DNA of 64,000 nt from Hydra vulgaris (GCF_038396675.1 NC_088934.1:37721001-37785000); one strand, 5' to 3'. Shown: positions 1 through 11,203, counted from the stretch's first letter. Made by a program: numbers and translations. Notes: generated from the letters alone by a model not told the origin.

Positions 1-905
1 CTAGCTTTATGATGCTTTAGTCAATCCTCAGATTGAAGGCTAGTTTAAGGTTGCTCTCAAAACTCTAAACAAACCTGATCTTCAAAGTTTGAATCCGAAT
101 GAGTCAGAGTTTATTAGTATTTACAACATTTTACCGTTTTCGGTAGAATGTAAGCAATGTTCTGATTCCTAGTCTTTTAAAAAACAAGTGACTATGCATA
201 AAATTCAAAAAGGCATGTTAAATCTCCACTTGCTTTGCAAAATAGGCGTAAATGACTTTAAAGAGAGTGGCCATCAAGTTGCAGAGTGCCTACACAACTT
301 CATTAAAGATTTTGAGAAAGGTTTACCTAATAATGGCGCTCGAGTCAAATAACATAATGTTGGTTCACTTCTGCATCCATCTTATAGAAGATATACACCC
401 AAAAATATTGCAAATAGTGAGAAAGGAAAGAAAGCCGCTATCAAGCAATTGGTTGACAATTACCCAACCATGATCCAGTTCAACGATTTATTGGTTGATC
501 ATCATACTTTGCTAGAAACATCAGATCTTGACAAAACTATGGATCCAGTAGACCTTGAGTTTTTGAAAGACAGAAGGCAGGTTTCAGCGCTACGCCCAGG
601 GACTTCATAGTCAAACCATCAAAGCTTGAGCTACCCTTGATGCTTGAATTTGAATAGTATTAGACTATGTCCTTACCTGAAATGGATGTGGATGCTTTGA
701 AATGGTGGAAGCAAAATAAAAAATGAGTTACCTTTGCTAGCTGGTCTGGCTAGAAGTTACTTGGCTATACCTGTAACTTCTGCTTCATCAGAAAGAATGT
801 TTTCAGTAGGAGGTAGGACGGTTACTAATTTTAGGCATAATGTAAAACCAGAACACTAGCATGTTAGTTTTTGTGAGTCAAAATTACGCAAGGATTCCTT
901 CTGAC
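1..905 (+). pseudogene. hAT-superfamily transposase, C-terminal remnant
   Basis: This is a decayed DNA-transposon gene. At about 675-890 the reading frames give a tryptophan pair in an acidic context (DALKWWKQNK), then IPVTSASSERMFSVGGR followed by NFRHNVKPEH. That is the hAT dimerisation domain (LPxLAxLAxxYLxIPxTSASSERxFSxxG). Upstream pieces around 350-470 read LLHPSYRRYTPKNIA, resembling the 'LDPxYK' stretch of hAT proteins. The frame is broken by several stops (for example TAG in PEH*HVSF near 859) and by a frameshift near 722. No TIR or 8-bp target duplication can be seen because the 5' end lies outside the window. The family call is firm; the subfamily is unknown. Confidence 0.75.
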
Positions 906-1837
906 CTTTGGGATGACTTTGCTTTAACAATTGCCTCAAATATAATTATTTGTAAATTGAACCAGCGAAAATTATATTTTTTAGTTTATAATTTCTTACT
1001 TTACTAACCAATTCTTAAAGTTAACTCTTTAAATTACTAAATATTTTGAAAGTTCAAAAGCTAAATATTGTAAAACATTTTATATTTTATTTTTTTTCAT
1101 TTTCTTTGAAAATGTTATTTTAAAATAATGCATTTTTCGGGGCTTAATAATAAGGCTAATTTTGTCTTCTTATAGCCCCAGTCATGTAAATTTTTCTTTT
1201 ATTAATTACGATTGTAAAATTTTTTTTTACTATATGGCAAAATTTTTTTTTTCATACATGTTTTATTTTACAACTACAAAGTAATTACAAGTATTTTACT
1301 ACTACAAAGTAATTACCAACCACTGATTGGCAGTAAAGATATACAAATTTAAATCATAAATATTAAGTTCAAAATATACGAGGTAAATAAAAATATAGTT
1401 GCTTACAACTCCGAGACATGAATAAAATAAATACCAATTACAACAATATAATAACGTGAAAGTAAAAATAATCCGAGAAATATATCTCTATATTGCTCCA
1501 ATTAAAATAAAAAATACAATAAATAAAAATAATCTGCTGATTTTTTGGAGAAGAGTTTAGATGTTTCACTATAAGTTAATTTACCACATTTCAAGATAAT
1601 GTTAGTGTATAAATATGATAAAAACAAAATTTGTGTAAGATTGATAAAAAGAAATACTTATTTGTAGTCATAGGAAGCTCGCAGAAGACTTAAGTCAGTC
1701 TGTCATCAAGTACCTATTTCTTAGACGTGTAATACACATAAAAAATCAGTTGCATACGTGGTATATATGTACGTGTTACATATATACCTTGTTATTAATA
1801 TTATTTTTATTATCGATTTGTATTAAAAGTTAAGTTA
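906..1837. other. AT-rich intergenic stretch
   Basis: No gene is visible. The only recognisable item is the 170-bp dispersed repeat at 1056-1226, described separately. A short self-complementary motif around TATATGTACGTG (about 1763-1785) is weak. Confidence 0.5.
1056..1226 (+). repeat. 170-bp dispersed repeat, copy 1
   Basis: The segment from AAAGCTAAATATTGTAAAAC to ATTACGATTGTAAAATTT is repeated almost base for base at 60894-61066, in the same orientation. It contains a stem flanked by GGGGCTTA and TAGCCCC. In copy 2 it is joined directly to a truncated LINE reverse transcriptase, so it may be a LINE 3' end or a separate small element. Copy 1 has no RT beside it. Confidence 0.7.
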
Positions 1838-1875
1838 CATTTATTTATTTATTTATTCAAATTTAAAAAAATTCC

Positions 1876-4700
1876 TTACAGTTGTTTAATTTGATTATTG
1901 TAGATTTTAGCCTTTTTTTTCAGAGAGTGTTCGTTGTTTAAGTTTAATAGTGATTCGTTCCTGGAAACTAATTTCTTAAATAAATAGGGACCACGATATG
2001 CAATTGAGAATTTTGAGAGTCTTGTTGTTTCAAAAGGTATCTTAAAGTTGCCTGTTGCTCTTGTATTGTATTTATTTATATTGTTTTTAAAAAAGTGTGC
2101 TGTAAAATGCTCTGGAACCAGACTTAGTTTATACTTAAACATGAAAAGTATAATTTGAAAAATATTTATTTGGAATATATTTAAGGCGTTCATTTGTTCC
2201 AGTAAGGGTTGAGCATGAGTAAATTTGCTTTTGTTGTATACTAGTCTTGAAGTGTGTTTTTGACGTAAGTAAAGTGGTTATAATTTAGATTTGTGGGTAC
2301 TGCCCCATGCTATATTGGCATACATGAGATAGCTATGTATAAATGAGAAGTAGACAAGTTTGAGACTTTTTTGTGACAAAAATGGTCTTGCCTTTAAAGT
2401 AAACCTATGTTCTTTGATATTTTTGTGTTTATGTAGTTTATGTGGGGTTTCCAGGAGATGTGTTCATCAATTAGAACTCCTAAAAACTTTGTATTCAGAG
2501 CTCTTTTGATGGATATATTTTCTATATTAATTGTTGGTAGGTTCAGGGGTATTTTTTTAATTTGTTGATTAGAGTGAAATAGTATATACTTAGTTTTTTC
2601 TATATTGAGTGACAGTTTATTTGATTTAAACCATATGTTAACTTTTTTTAGTTCAGCATTTGTTATTTGTCATAGAGGTCTTTGATTGTCTTTAACAAGT
2701 AAAATAAGTTTGTATTGTCGGCAAACATTATAGTTTTAAAGATATTAGAGGCGTTTGGAAAATCGTTTATATAAATAAGAAACAAAAGAGGAGCAAGAAT
2801 GGAACCTTGGGGTACACCATATTTTGTTTTTAGTAAATTTGAGTTGCTTTTTCTATCTGTAATAACACACTGTTGTCTGTTATCAAGGTAGTTTTTAAAC
2901 CAATTTAAAGCTTGATTTTTTATACCACAGTTTTTCATTTTTGTTAGTAAAATCTCATGGTTGACGGTGTCAAATGCCTTTGACAAATCAATAAAGATCC
3001 CTAATGTGAATTTTTTTTTTTTAATGATCTACTTATTCTATTTGAGAGGTCAAGGATTGCATGCTAGTTGAGTGTAGCTTTTGAAAACCATATTGACCTT
3101 TATTGATAATTTTGTTGGTTTTTAAATATTCATTTAATTTATTGTAGATTATTCGTTCTAGAAGTTTTGAGAATACCAAAAGAATAGAGATTGGTCTATA
3201 ATTGTTTAAAGAATTGGTTTCTCCTGATTTATAGATTGGTATAATTTTAGAGATTTTTAGTTTATCAGGTACAATACCTGTTGAAATTGATGAGTTAAAT
3301 ATTTGGTAAATTGGATTACGTATCTCCTCAAAAACATCTGAAACTACTTTGCAAGAGATATCATCGATTCCTGGGGACTTAATTTTAAGTGATTTAACAG
3401 CTATTTCAAGTTCGTCCTGATTTATTTCATTGAAATTTAAAGAGCAGTGTGAGCCTGTTAAGTAACTTTTAAATGTATTATTTGGACATTGAATTTTCGA
3501 TGCAAGATCAGCACCAATGTTGGCAAAGTATTTATTAAATTCATTGGAAATATCTCGCTTGTTGTTTGATTCACTTTCATTAATTATTACTCCAGAAGGC
3601 ATTTTGTTAACATTAAATTTACTTTAACCAATAATTTCCTTCATAATGTCCCATGTCTTATTTAGGTCACCATTATATTTTTGTATTTGATTAGAATAGA
3701 ATAAAATTTTTTTATTTCTTTTTATTTTTTCAAATAGGTTTTTGTATTGCTTGTATAGGGAAAGGTTTGCTTTGCTTCTATTTTTAAGTATTTTACGGAT
3801 AGTTTTTGTTTTTGTTTTAAGGATTTTCTTATTTCTTTTGTTATCCATGGACAATTTAAATATTTTGTTTTTATTTCTTTTTCTTGAATTGGAAAACTTT
3901 TATTATATTGTAGGATAAATAAATTTATAAAGCTAATGTACGCAGAGTTTGTGTTTCTTTGATCACATTCTTGGTAGACAGTTTGCCGAGAGCAAGTCCT
4001 TAATTTTTTGAGTAGACGTTTCATCGATAATTCTTTTATAACATAAGATTTTTGAATTATTAATTTTTGTGAAATTTTGTGAGAAGAGAGAGAGAGAAGT
4101 ATATTGGAAAGTGATCTGAAATATCTGTTTTTATTATTCCTGATTTTAGAGAAGGATCTTGTATTGAGTTTGTTAATATATTGTCAATAGCAGGAATAGA
4201 TTTGGAAATTACCCTGGTAGGTTTGTTGATAATTGGGAAGATATTAAGTTGAAACATGTCGTCAAAGAAATTTTTAGTAAATAGCATGCTTGTTGTACAT
4301 TAAAATATTTATGCTTATATCTCCAATTATGAATAACTTTTTCTGTTCTCTATTTTTTGTAATTATATGGTTAATATGATTTGAAAATTCACAAGTATCA
4401 CTATCAGGTGGTCTGTAGCACGTAGAAACTAGAAAGTTCTTTGAGGCAGTGTTTATAACTTTCATTGTGAAGACCTCACTATTGCCATCAGAGTTTGAAA
4501 GGTCATTTCTTATCTTAGTGTTTAGATCATTCCGTATACAATTTACAATTTCTCCTCCTCTTTTGCAAACTGATCTTTCTTTAAAAAATAATTTATAGTT
4601 TGGAATTTGGAGGTCAGAGTTTGTTTCTGTTGCTTTGTCAGAGCACAAAGTCTCTGTAAGGCAGATCATACTGAAAGCATGTTTGCATTCAAGGAGAAAG
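1876..4700 (-). pseudogene. LINE ORF2: endonuclease-reverse transcriptase (copy A)
   Basis: The endonuclease part shows ICLTETL, CYRPPDSD, FIIGDISINI (normally GDFN) and DISDHFPI near 4110. The RT part shows NNYRPISILLVFSKLLERI, then IFIDLSKAFDTVNHEIL, YGVPQGSILAPLLFLIYIND and MFADNTNLF. The last is the catalytic box, where FADD has become FADN, so one catalytic Asp is lost. Breaks lie at about 4270, 3860, 3610 and 3025. The C-terminal connection domain reaches 1876 and ends with LKKKAKIYNNQIKQL. The gene is inactive through both lesions and the Asp change. Confidence 0.85.
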
Positions 4701-4993
4701 TTTTTTTAATTTTTTTATATTAATAAGTAAACTTCTGATGTTTATGTGTATTACCGTAAAGTTATTTATAGTGGTTTTTAGTTCAAATTTAAAATTTTGT
4801 ATATCAAAATATGCAGAATTGGAGTATTTTTCGTTTAAAAGCTAAAGTCGTCATAACGATTATGTGGTAAAAATTTATTAGCATCTTCAAAGATGTTTAA
4901 ACGCAGCGTTTCAAAGTTTATTGTTTCATAAGCCATAATGATTTTTTAGAAAATAAAAACTTGTTAGAAAATGCACTCGCTTAAAACAGCTGT

Positions 4994-5734
4994 TTATTTT
5001 TTAAAATCTCTGCAATAAATTTTATCAAATTTAATGATGGCGTACCTCCCAGCCTTACGAAGTCGTTTAACTTCCTCCCACAGTTTCTTTCCATGCTCTA
5101 TTGTTTCTTTCGCGTAGTTTTCGTTTATGTATAGGCCAGACTCTCTTAATTTTTTTGCATTGTTGAGAACTTTAATTTTATCTGAATAATTCAGCAGTTT
5201 GAAGATTATTGTTCTTGGTAACTTATCATTTCTTGCATTTCCAATGCGATGGACTCTTTCAATTTCATTTTCGTCAGATATGTTAAGTTTGTTTTTAATT
5301 ATTTCTTTTATCAAATTTCGACAATCATCCCAGCTTTCACCTTCTTTTTCCTTTACGCCATCGATACTTAAATTGTTTCTGCGTGAGCGGTTCTCTAAGT
5401 CCACTGTTTTTTTTACTAGATAGTTTATATCATACCCTAAATTTGTAGTAATTTTTTCCAATTTTTTATTTATATTTTCTTCTTGAAAGTTCAAACTCTC
5501 TTTAATTTCGTAAATTTCTCTTTCAATGATGACATCTTTTGAATTGCTTTCTTTTGCTTCATATTCAAGTTTGTCGAGTCGTTCTGCGAGAATTTTTAAG
5601 TTTCCACTTATTATTCATATAAAGTTTTGTTCTTCTTCTTTTAATAATTTGCTTGTTTCTGATAGTATAAAAGTTTTTTGTTCTTCAAGCTTTGTTGTTA
5701 TTAAATTATCGATGTTTTTTAACATTAGATCCAT
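4994..5734 (-). pseudogene. LINE ORF1p-like protein (copy A)
   Basis: This is an L1-ORF1p/Transposase_22-type protein of 246 codons, with one in-frame TGA near codon 40. The first half is a charged coiled coil (repeats of E, K and L). Then comes LENRSRRNNLSIDGVKE, the family's RRM entry motif, followed by a basic C-terminal domain with IERVHRIGNARN and YINENYAKET. Such proteins bind LINE RNA as trimers. The ATG at 5734 is chosen because it opens the coiled coil directly after the likely 5' UTR. Its counterpart in LINE copy B is at 56281-56889. Confidence 0.75.
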
Positions 5735-5744
5735 ATTTTATTTT

Positions 5745-6023
5745 TTTAATAAGATTGATAAAAACACGTCCGTCACAAACGCGTCCGTTTGCCAAAAAAT
5801 ACATAATAATGATATCAATTGGGAAAAAACTTGCGAAGAAAAGCCATATGAATTACCATATGTCACACCACTAACTAAAAAGACTTACCAACAAGGAAAA
5901 TCACTTCGTCAAACTGAAACTAAAAAAAGAGGTGCACCTGAAAAGGCTTCTCCAACTCTATCCGATACTCAAACTGGTCCTGAAATTAAAGAGCAACAAC
6001 AGCTACAGTTAAATACTCAATAG
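5745..6023 (+). other. Unrecognised open stretch next to LINE 5' end
   Basis: A plus-strand frame runs into TAG at about 6021 and ends with a polar, Gln-rich tail (KEQQQLQLNTQ). It overlaps the 5' end of the minus-strand LINE ORF1, so only the part right of about 5745 is independent. No homology is recognised. It could be a fragment of a host or element gene. A hairpin built from CAGTTAAATACT and its complement follows at 6006-6053. Confidence 0.2.
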
Positions 6024-6053
6024 AGTTAATTGACTCTATTTAGTATTTAACTG
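6006..6053. repeat. Imperfect hairpin
   Basis: CAGTTAAATACT at the left pairs with AGTATTTAACTG at the right, with an AT-rich middle that is itself partly paired (ATAGAGTTAATTGACTCTAT). It is probably a small MITE or insertion footprint. Confidence 0.5.
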
Positions 6054-6372
6054 TAACTCAAACATTAAGAGTATAAAGGGACTCAAGGTGGAGACTAAAC
6101 TCAAAGTGTCTCTTTGTTTATTCTAATGACACTCCGGTAAAAACAAAGTAGAAGCAAAAAGGCAAAATTAAGTAATATAATGAGGTCGAATTGGAAGGGG
6201 AATGAGAAAAAAAAGTACAGAGCATCTGAGCTTGCATAAATTTTATTAGAGACAGATGATGAAATATGTGATGATTAATTTTTTATTAATAATTTGTTTG
6301 TTTAAACTCTAAATTCAAATCTTACTAATAGAAATACAAATAGCAATGTAAAAAAATCCTTGTTTAGTTATT

Positions 6373-6555
6373 CGGTAACCAGCAAAAAAAGCGGTAAATT
6401 GTGACAAAAAGCGGTAAAAAGTGATAAATGCGGTAAAAAGTGTTAAATGCACTAAATTTGCGTATTACGCATTTTACGCAAAATTACCGCGGAAGTTACG
6501 CATTTTTACGCGTTTTACGCAAACTTACGCATTTTTACTGACGGTGCGGTAACGC
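6373..6555. repeat. GCGGTAA/TTACGC inverted degenerate repeat block
   Basis: The left part has tandem GCGGTAAA-AAGTG motifs (about five). The right part has their complements, TACGCATTTTTACGC and TTTTACGCAAA, so the block folds back imperfectly. This is typical of a short non-autonomous element with subterminal repeats; exact ends are not clear. Confidence 0.45.
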
Positions 6556-7441
6556 CAATGCTTAAACATAATGGGCTATTTAACTTTTTTTTTTACTAAA
6601 TTATTTTTATTTTTATTTTTTCATTTAAATTTTTTTTTTTATATTATAAATACTTTTAAATTTTTTCCATTAAATTAAGACTGCGAGGGAAAAATTTTCT
6701 TTTACTTTTACTTTAGACCTTTTTTATTTTGTTTATTTCAAACTTTATAAGCGTGACATTTTAAAATAGGCCGGAAATTTTTATCAAAATATTGTGGGAA
6801 ACTTTAAATTCATTGAAATACAAAGCGTTTTTTGAAAAATAAAAAAAAAAAAATTAAAAGCGTTTTGTAAAGCAATTCTCATTGTCGTAATGGAATACAC
6901 TGTTATTATCTTTTATCTCTAATTTTTTTTATTTTTAGACTATAATAATAATCAGTGATAAACGCAGATAATGAAGTGGTGCTGAAAACAAGGCCGACGA
7001 CACGGGTTTTGAAGTTGTGGGATACAATTGTCAATTTCTAAAAAGATTCCATTATATTTATGAAATTTCTAAAACAAAATAAAAAAAGCCCTATAATAAT
7101 ACTGTGAACTATGGATTAGTAGTGGTACTAAAGGGTATAGATCTGTGATGAGAAACTGTTGAAAGTGAAACATTTTAAGCAGCATATTGATGGGTATGGT
7201 TTCATGTCGGATGTGGGAATGTTTGAGAGGCTTAATAAAAAAATGATGAAAAGGTCATAGGAAATGACTTTGGAGGGATATGACTTTGCTTTTCATATGC
7301 TAATTGAAAACTTTCCTGATCAGTGTGTAAAATTGAAAGTATGAACAGTTCACGTTTTCCTAATGGTGGCTTTTTTGATTGGAGGATTTTTTTCCGATAG
7401 ACTGAGAGACTACTAAAAATCAATAAAACATATTAGTCAAA

Positions 7442-7490
7442 TTTTCATGTTTTTAATTAAATTAGTATAATTTAATTAAAAACATGAAAA
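7442..7490. repeat. Perfect 23-bp-arm hairpin
   Basis: TTTTCATGTTTTTAATTAAA... and its exact reverse complement are separated by GTA at 7465-7467. No gene starts or ends beside it, so a MITE remnant is more likely than a terminator. Confidence 0.8.
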
Positions 7491-8224
7491 AAGAACATCT
7501 AAAAGACATCTAAAAGAATTAAACAAAAATGACTCATAAAACTTTTTGAATCTTCTACACCTTTAGCTGAAACTTCACCTTTGTACAATGGAGAAATAGT
7601 TTAAAATCATTTTTTGGAAAACAGTTAGTATTCATCACTTAGTATTCTGTACCTACAAAGTTATTTTGTACTTCTAATATCAACCCACTTGGAGGACAAA
7701 GGGTAAGAAGTTGAATAATAGTCCTTTTGTTGGGACAAATTTGTTTTTCAATTCTATCAAGCCTATAATGTCATTAAAGTTTTTTGATGTGTTGCATCAC
7801 ACTTTTTTTAGCTTTCTTTTTTATGTATTACGTCACACTTAATTTTAAGACAACATTGACATAACTTTAAAATGGCTATTGCGTGCCAAGCCAGAAGTAT
7901 GGATGTATTCACATTTTTTTTGTCAAAATAGGTTAAGCAGGATAAGTAATATTTTTTTGGTTCGTTTTTGACTTCGTCAAAAGCTATAGGCTGAAGTCAT
8001 ATTACAATTAGAAAGCCGTTTAATTTTTTCATTTTCTTTTTTCTTTTATATTAAGATGTAAGTTAAACTTTTAGCAACTGATTGGTTGATATCTTTTTCT
8101 GCCTTTTTAACTGTTTTATTTATTGTATTTAAACTTCTAAATAACACTTCTCGGTTTAACATTCCCCTCGGTTTAACATTCCACAACGGTTTTTTTTAGG
8201 AGTTTTAGGTGTATTGGTTACAGA

Positions 8225-8870
8225 CTAAAATAAGAAATTAAAGTTCTCTTCTTCAACAACATCAAAAATTTTACCAAGCGCTGTTTTTTTAGAAGTAATT
8301 TTTGAATAATCAAGTGGAAATAAACTACCAAAGCCACTACAAGCGTTTTTAGGTATAAAATAATTTTTTTCAATAAGTTTCTTAAACAAGGTATAAAATT
8401 GTCTATTTGTTAACAATTAAAATTTATTTCTATTAAAAAATTGTTGACTGTTCGATACCATTCGTTTTTAACTGTTTTAAAAATACCTGCGCTTAAAGGC
8501 TGTAAAAAATAACTCGTCTGAGCAGGCAAGCACGAAGCTATAATATTGTTTTCAAAGGCTACTTTTTTTCAAATCTAAATTAATATGCGAGACATGACCA
8601 TCAAGAAGAAGCATTTAAGCCCATTAAGGTTATTTGCATGAAGCAAACAAACTGAAACCACTCAAGAAATTGTTTTGGCTAAATCCAACCCAATTCGCTA
8701 TTATTATAATAAACATTTCATAACATGTTTACCTTTGTAAAAATAGTTGTCTTTGATTGGAGAATTTATTTTTGGATTTTTGATACCTTTTCTGCATAGG
8801 ATTTTAACTTTAGTCCAATTGTAATCTAAAATTATCATAATTAAGGGTGGAATGCAAGAAGCGAGCTTTA
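8225..8870 (-). pseudogene. pogo/jerky-type DDE transposase remnant
   Basis: Read leftwards, frames near 8480-8600 give a Gly-His motif (LLDGHVSH), ENNIIASCLPAQTSYFLQPL and GIFKTVKNEW. This is the DDE_1 signature of Tc1/mariner-related pogo, Tigger and jerky proteins (LxxDGHxSHxxxE...LPPHxTHxLQPLDVGxFxPxK). The C-terminal tail is open at 8225-8416. The body has several frameshifts and stops, so it is a dead copy. The upstream catalytic Asp region and the ends of the element are not recognisable. Confidence 0.7.
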
Positions 8871-9075
8871 GTGAAGTTCGACTTGAACTTTGAAGTCTGA
8901 CTTTGTCAAGTTAGACTTCAAAAGAAAGCTTGAGCAAATGCATAAACGAAACTTTAAAATTTCAATATTTTACTTGAGAAAGTCAAACTTGAAAAATTTA
9001 AAAGACGTTGATTTCAAGACGCAATCGGAAAAAAAAACTTTGCAACCGAAAGCGGCAGAGTATTTAAAAAAGGAA
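8846..9075 (+). repeat. Dispersed repeat with GCAAGAAGCGA...ACTTGAA motifs, copy 1
   Basis: It begins GGGTGGAATGCAAGAAGCGA and is rich in (A)ACTTGAA/TTCAAGTT words. A related copy lies in the opposite orientation at about 61285-61665, on the other side of the viral element. The open frame here (8890-9108) is a by-product of the repeat. Confidence 0.5.
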
Positions 9076-9237
9076 AACCTTTTTATTTTTAAAATTATAT
9101 TTATATAATTTAAATTTATTTATCATATAATCAATTAATTTCGGCAAAACAAATATTTTTTTTTTTTTGAATTTTAGTAAAAGAGGGGTAAAGAAGAATG
9201 GCGAAACTGGCCTAAATAAACTCTTGTATTTTTGTAT

Positions 9238-9290
9238 TTTAGAATTTAAATTATTTAAGTTTTAAAAAACTATATATAAATATATATACA
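9238..9290 (+). repeat. PLE-associated terminal repeat, copy C
   Basis: TAGAATTTAAATTATTTAAG followed by TTTTAAAAAACTATATATAA matches the segments at 9734-9800 and 53517-53580. As in the right flank, it is followed by a TA stretch and then a minus-strand hammerhead, so it is probably the 3' terminus of a minus-oriented Penelope-like element. Confidence 0.6.
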
Positions 9291-9346
9291 CACATATACA
9301 TATAATTGATTTTTTGAAAAGATTAAATAAAAATAACTACATGATT

Positions 9347-9392
9347 TTTACTACTAAAAGTTTCATGCGGTTAGCAATCGTCAGGTAAGAAA
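9347..9392 (-). ncRNA. Type I hammerhead ribozyme (PLE-type), left flank
   Basis: On the minus strand the core reads CTGACGA (9384-9378), a stem II of TTGC/GCAT type, GAAA (9364-9361), then C-TTTTA-G and the cleavage triplet GTA. Flanking TTAC and GTAA close stem I with four pairs. Position 7 is C instead of the common T, which the HHR consensus CUGANGA allows. Stem III has only two pairs with a three-base loop, the minimal form known from Penelope-like retroelements. It looks intact. Confidence 0.75.
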
Positions 9393-9452
9393 TACATTGT
9401 TTGTTTCGTTAAAAAATATACTCAATAAACATCATGGCGTTCAATATACATT

Positions 9453-9723
<271 letters not shown>

Positions 9724-9733
9724 TATATAATTA

Positions 9734-9800
9734 AGTATAATTATAGTTATGATAGCAAATATAGAATTTATATTATTTAAGTTTCAAAAAACTATATATA
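9734..9800 (+). repeat. PLE-associated terminal repeat, copy A
   Basis: ATTATAGTTATGATAGCAAA, then TAGAATTTATATTATTTAAG and TTTCAAAAAACTATATATA. The same segment lies at 53517-53580 in direct orientation on the other side of the viral element, which therefore sits between two copies. Confidence 0.7.
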
Positions 9801-10008
<208 letters not shown>

Positions 10009-10010
10009 GA

Positions 10011-10110
10011 TGCCAAAGTGTTTCCCGTTTACCCGTTCACGCTCGCCTTTGCGTCATGAGCCATGAGCGCCAACTGGCCTTAGTGCCATTGATCGCCATC
10101 GCCATAGCGC
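10011..10110 (+). repeat. Left terminal inverted repeat of the viral element
   Basis: Starts TGCCAAAGTGTTTCCCGTTT and includes GTTCACGCTCGCC, CCATGAGCGC and CTTAGTGCCA. Each block recurs as its complement at 53303-53402 with a few substitutions and one-base indels. It is GC-rich compared with its surroundings. Confidence 0.9.
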
Positions 10111-10159
10111 CAAGGAGCAACCTGTTATAAAAATTTAAAAAAAAAACTTAATCGTTTTA

Positions 10160-10195
10160 AATGAAACGTGACCAAAACTATATAAAGATTGTAAA
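10160..10195 (+). promoter_or_regulatory. Left-end promoter 1 (TATA box)
   Basis: ATGAAACGTGACC then ACTATATAAAGATTG lies 27 bp before the ATG at 10214. The same block recurs at 10434-10466 before the next small gene (ATGAAGCGTGACC ... GTATATAAAGATTG). The shared CGTGACC box plus TATA box argues for a real promoter pair. Confidence 0.65.
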
Positions 10196-10213
10196 GAAAA
10201 AAAATTTTTAATC

Positions 10214-10419
10214 ATGAGTATTATTGATTGTGTTCATTGGTGTTGAATTGCATCCTTGTTCCTTTTATAGCATTAGGATGTTTTCTTTATGTTATTGTAG
10301 TAGAAGGATTACCAATGTTGTTTAATATAACACGTTTTGGAACAGAATTATATTTTTTTATTGTGTTATATGCAATTCTTTCTATTATTGAAAATTTTAA
10401 TAAAGATGAAGATAAATAG
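10214..10419 (+). pseudogene. Small hydrophobic (two-TM) protein
   Basis: The ATG at 10214 follows promoter 1 directly, but its frame stops after 10 codons. One base over, an open frame gives a protein of about 63 residues with two membrane-type segments (FIALGCFLYVIVV and YFFIVLYAILSII) and a charged tail (ENFNKDEDK). So one frameshift separates start and body. The function is unknown; an envelope-associated or signalling role would be speculation. Confidence 0.5.
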
Positions 10420-10433
10420 ATTTTATCTATTTG

Positions 10434-10466
10434 ATGAAGCGTGACCTAATGTATATAAAGATTGAA
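10434..10466 (+). promoter_or_regulatory. Left-end promoter 2 (TATA box)
   Basis: A second copy of the CGTGACC + TATATAAAGATTG block, 24 bp before the ATG at 10490. The duplicated promoter suggests two similarly expressed left-end genes. Confidence 0.65.
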
Positions 10467-10489
10467 AAATAAAAAAATTGTTATAATAA

Positions 10490-10636
10490 ATGGAAACAAA
10501 AAACAAACCATTACAACAATTTGAAACTCCGTCAACGGTGGCAGTATGCCAACCTTATAAACCTGACCCGCCGCTAGATCATGGTAAAACGCACGACTCG
10601 CATGGCAATTTTATTCGACCGTTTCCAGTCCGTTAA
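10490..10636 (+). CDS. Small hypothetical protein, 48 aa
   Basis: Intact frame from the ATG just after promoter 2 to TAA. The protein starts METKNKPLQQFETPS and has a Pro/Asp-rich middle (YKPDPPLDHGK) and an end FIRPFPVR. No membrane segment, Cys cluster or known domain is seen. It is supported mainly by the promoter and by being open. Confidence 0.5.
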   Translation: METKNKPLQQFETPSTVAVCQPYKPDPPLDHGKTHDSHGNFIRPFPVR

Positions 10637-10670
10637 CAAAATAAAAGAAAAAATAATGACAATGTTAACG

Positions 10671-10716
10671 CTTTCAACTCTTATTATTATCTAATAATAA
10701 TAATAAGAGTTGAAAG
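10671..10716. terminator. Hairpin between convergent genes
   Basis: 20-bp arms (CTTTCAACTCTTATTATTAT and its exact complement) with a 6-base loop. It lies between the plus-strand left-end genes and the 3' ends of the minus-strand gene block, so a bidirectional 3'-end role is possible but unproven; a MITE is the alternative. Confidence 0.4.
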
Positions 10717-10854
10717 TTGGAGGTTATTTATTTGGTTCGTTATTGGCTGCTTTTATTTTACTTGGAACAATGATGGGATTATATACTTGTGATAAAATAA
10801 TAAAAAAACATAGTAAAAATGATTTTATATATTATAATAAAAAAATTATCTTCC

Positions 10855-11046
10855 AATTTGATTGATTCCGTAAGAAATTCCACCTGAACTAGCTCCACCC
10901 AAAACAGCTTTACCAATGGTAGGTAAAAGACATATATGCGAAATCGGGATGCAAGTGTTCCTAACAAGGGTGAAAATTTTCCACGCATTCGTCTTGTTCT
11001 TTTATAACGTCTTTTAAAATGTCTTTTTTAAGTCTTTTTTTTATGC
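10855..11046 (-). pseudogene. pX-like basic core protein, copy 1
   Basis: Read leftwards: a Lys/Arg-rich lead (KRHFKRRYKRTRRMRGKF), then PLLGTLA, then in a shifted frame a Gly/Ala-rich hydrophobic end (KAVLGGASSGGISYGINQIG). The basic-then-hydrophobic, Gly-rich layout resembles the adenovirus mu/pX precursors and their Maverick/adintovirus counterparts. The start codon looks lost (GTG in place of ATG), and the frame is broken about 60 bases in. A second, similar gene is adjacent. Confidence 0.45.
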
Positions 11047-11064
11047 ACTTTTTTACCGTGGTAT

Positions 11065-11203
11065 TAGAGAAGATAACAAAGTTGGAGCTACAAGTGCTGC
11101 TAACAAAGGTAGAAATTTACCACGCATTCGTCTTCTTAAACGTTTCTACCTGCGCTATTTAAGGTAGGTAAATAAACTCTTCCTCTTCCTCTTTTTTTAT
11201 GCA
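11065..11203 (-). pseudogene. pX-like basic core protein, copy 2
   Basis: The ATG at 11203 starts MHKKRGRGR, then a frame break, then RRMRGKFLPLLAALVAPTLL. The RRMRGKF(S/L)PLL core is shared with copy 1, so the pair arose by tandem duplication. The predicted role, by analogy with pX/mu, is condensing DNA in the particle. The family call rests on composition and layout, not on a strong motif. Confidence 0.45.

Larger units (their letters stand above)
1838..5735 (-). mobile_element. CR1-like non-LTR retrotransposon, copy A
   Basis: This is a nearly full-length LINE read leftwards. In order it has ORF1 (4994-5734), then ORF2 with an AP-type endonuclease (about 4060-4680) and a reverse transcriptase (about 2220-3620). 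It ends in a 3' tail of TAAA/TTTA tetranucleotide repeats at 1838-1858 on the window strand. There is no RNase H, and the 3' end is a short microsatellite rather than poly(A), which fits the CR1/L2 group. ORF2 has frameshifts and stops, and the copy is inactive. Confidence 0.8.
6054..8200. other. AT-rich region with degenerate repeats, no clear gene
   Basis: No convincing gene is seen. It contains the GCGGTAA/TTACGC block at 6373-6555 and the perfect hairpin at 7442-7490, listed separately. A minus-strand frame at 7232-7423 (starting MIFSSLSVYRKK, no recognised domain) could be part of the decayed transposase at 8.2-8.9 kb. Confidence 0.4.

Noticed and set aside
5199..5423. Plus-strand frame inside LINE ORF1
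   Set aside because: Shadow of the minus-strand ORF1. The same holds for frames at 13006, 21214, 25660, 26331, 31822, 34139, 40102, 48867, 49261, 54327, 55206, 56310 and 57825.
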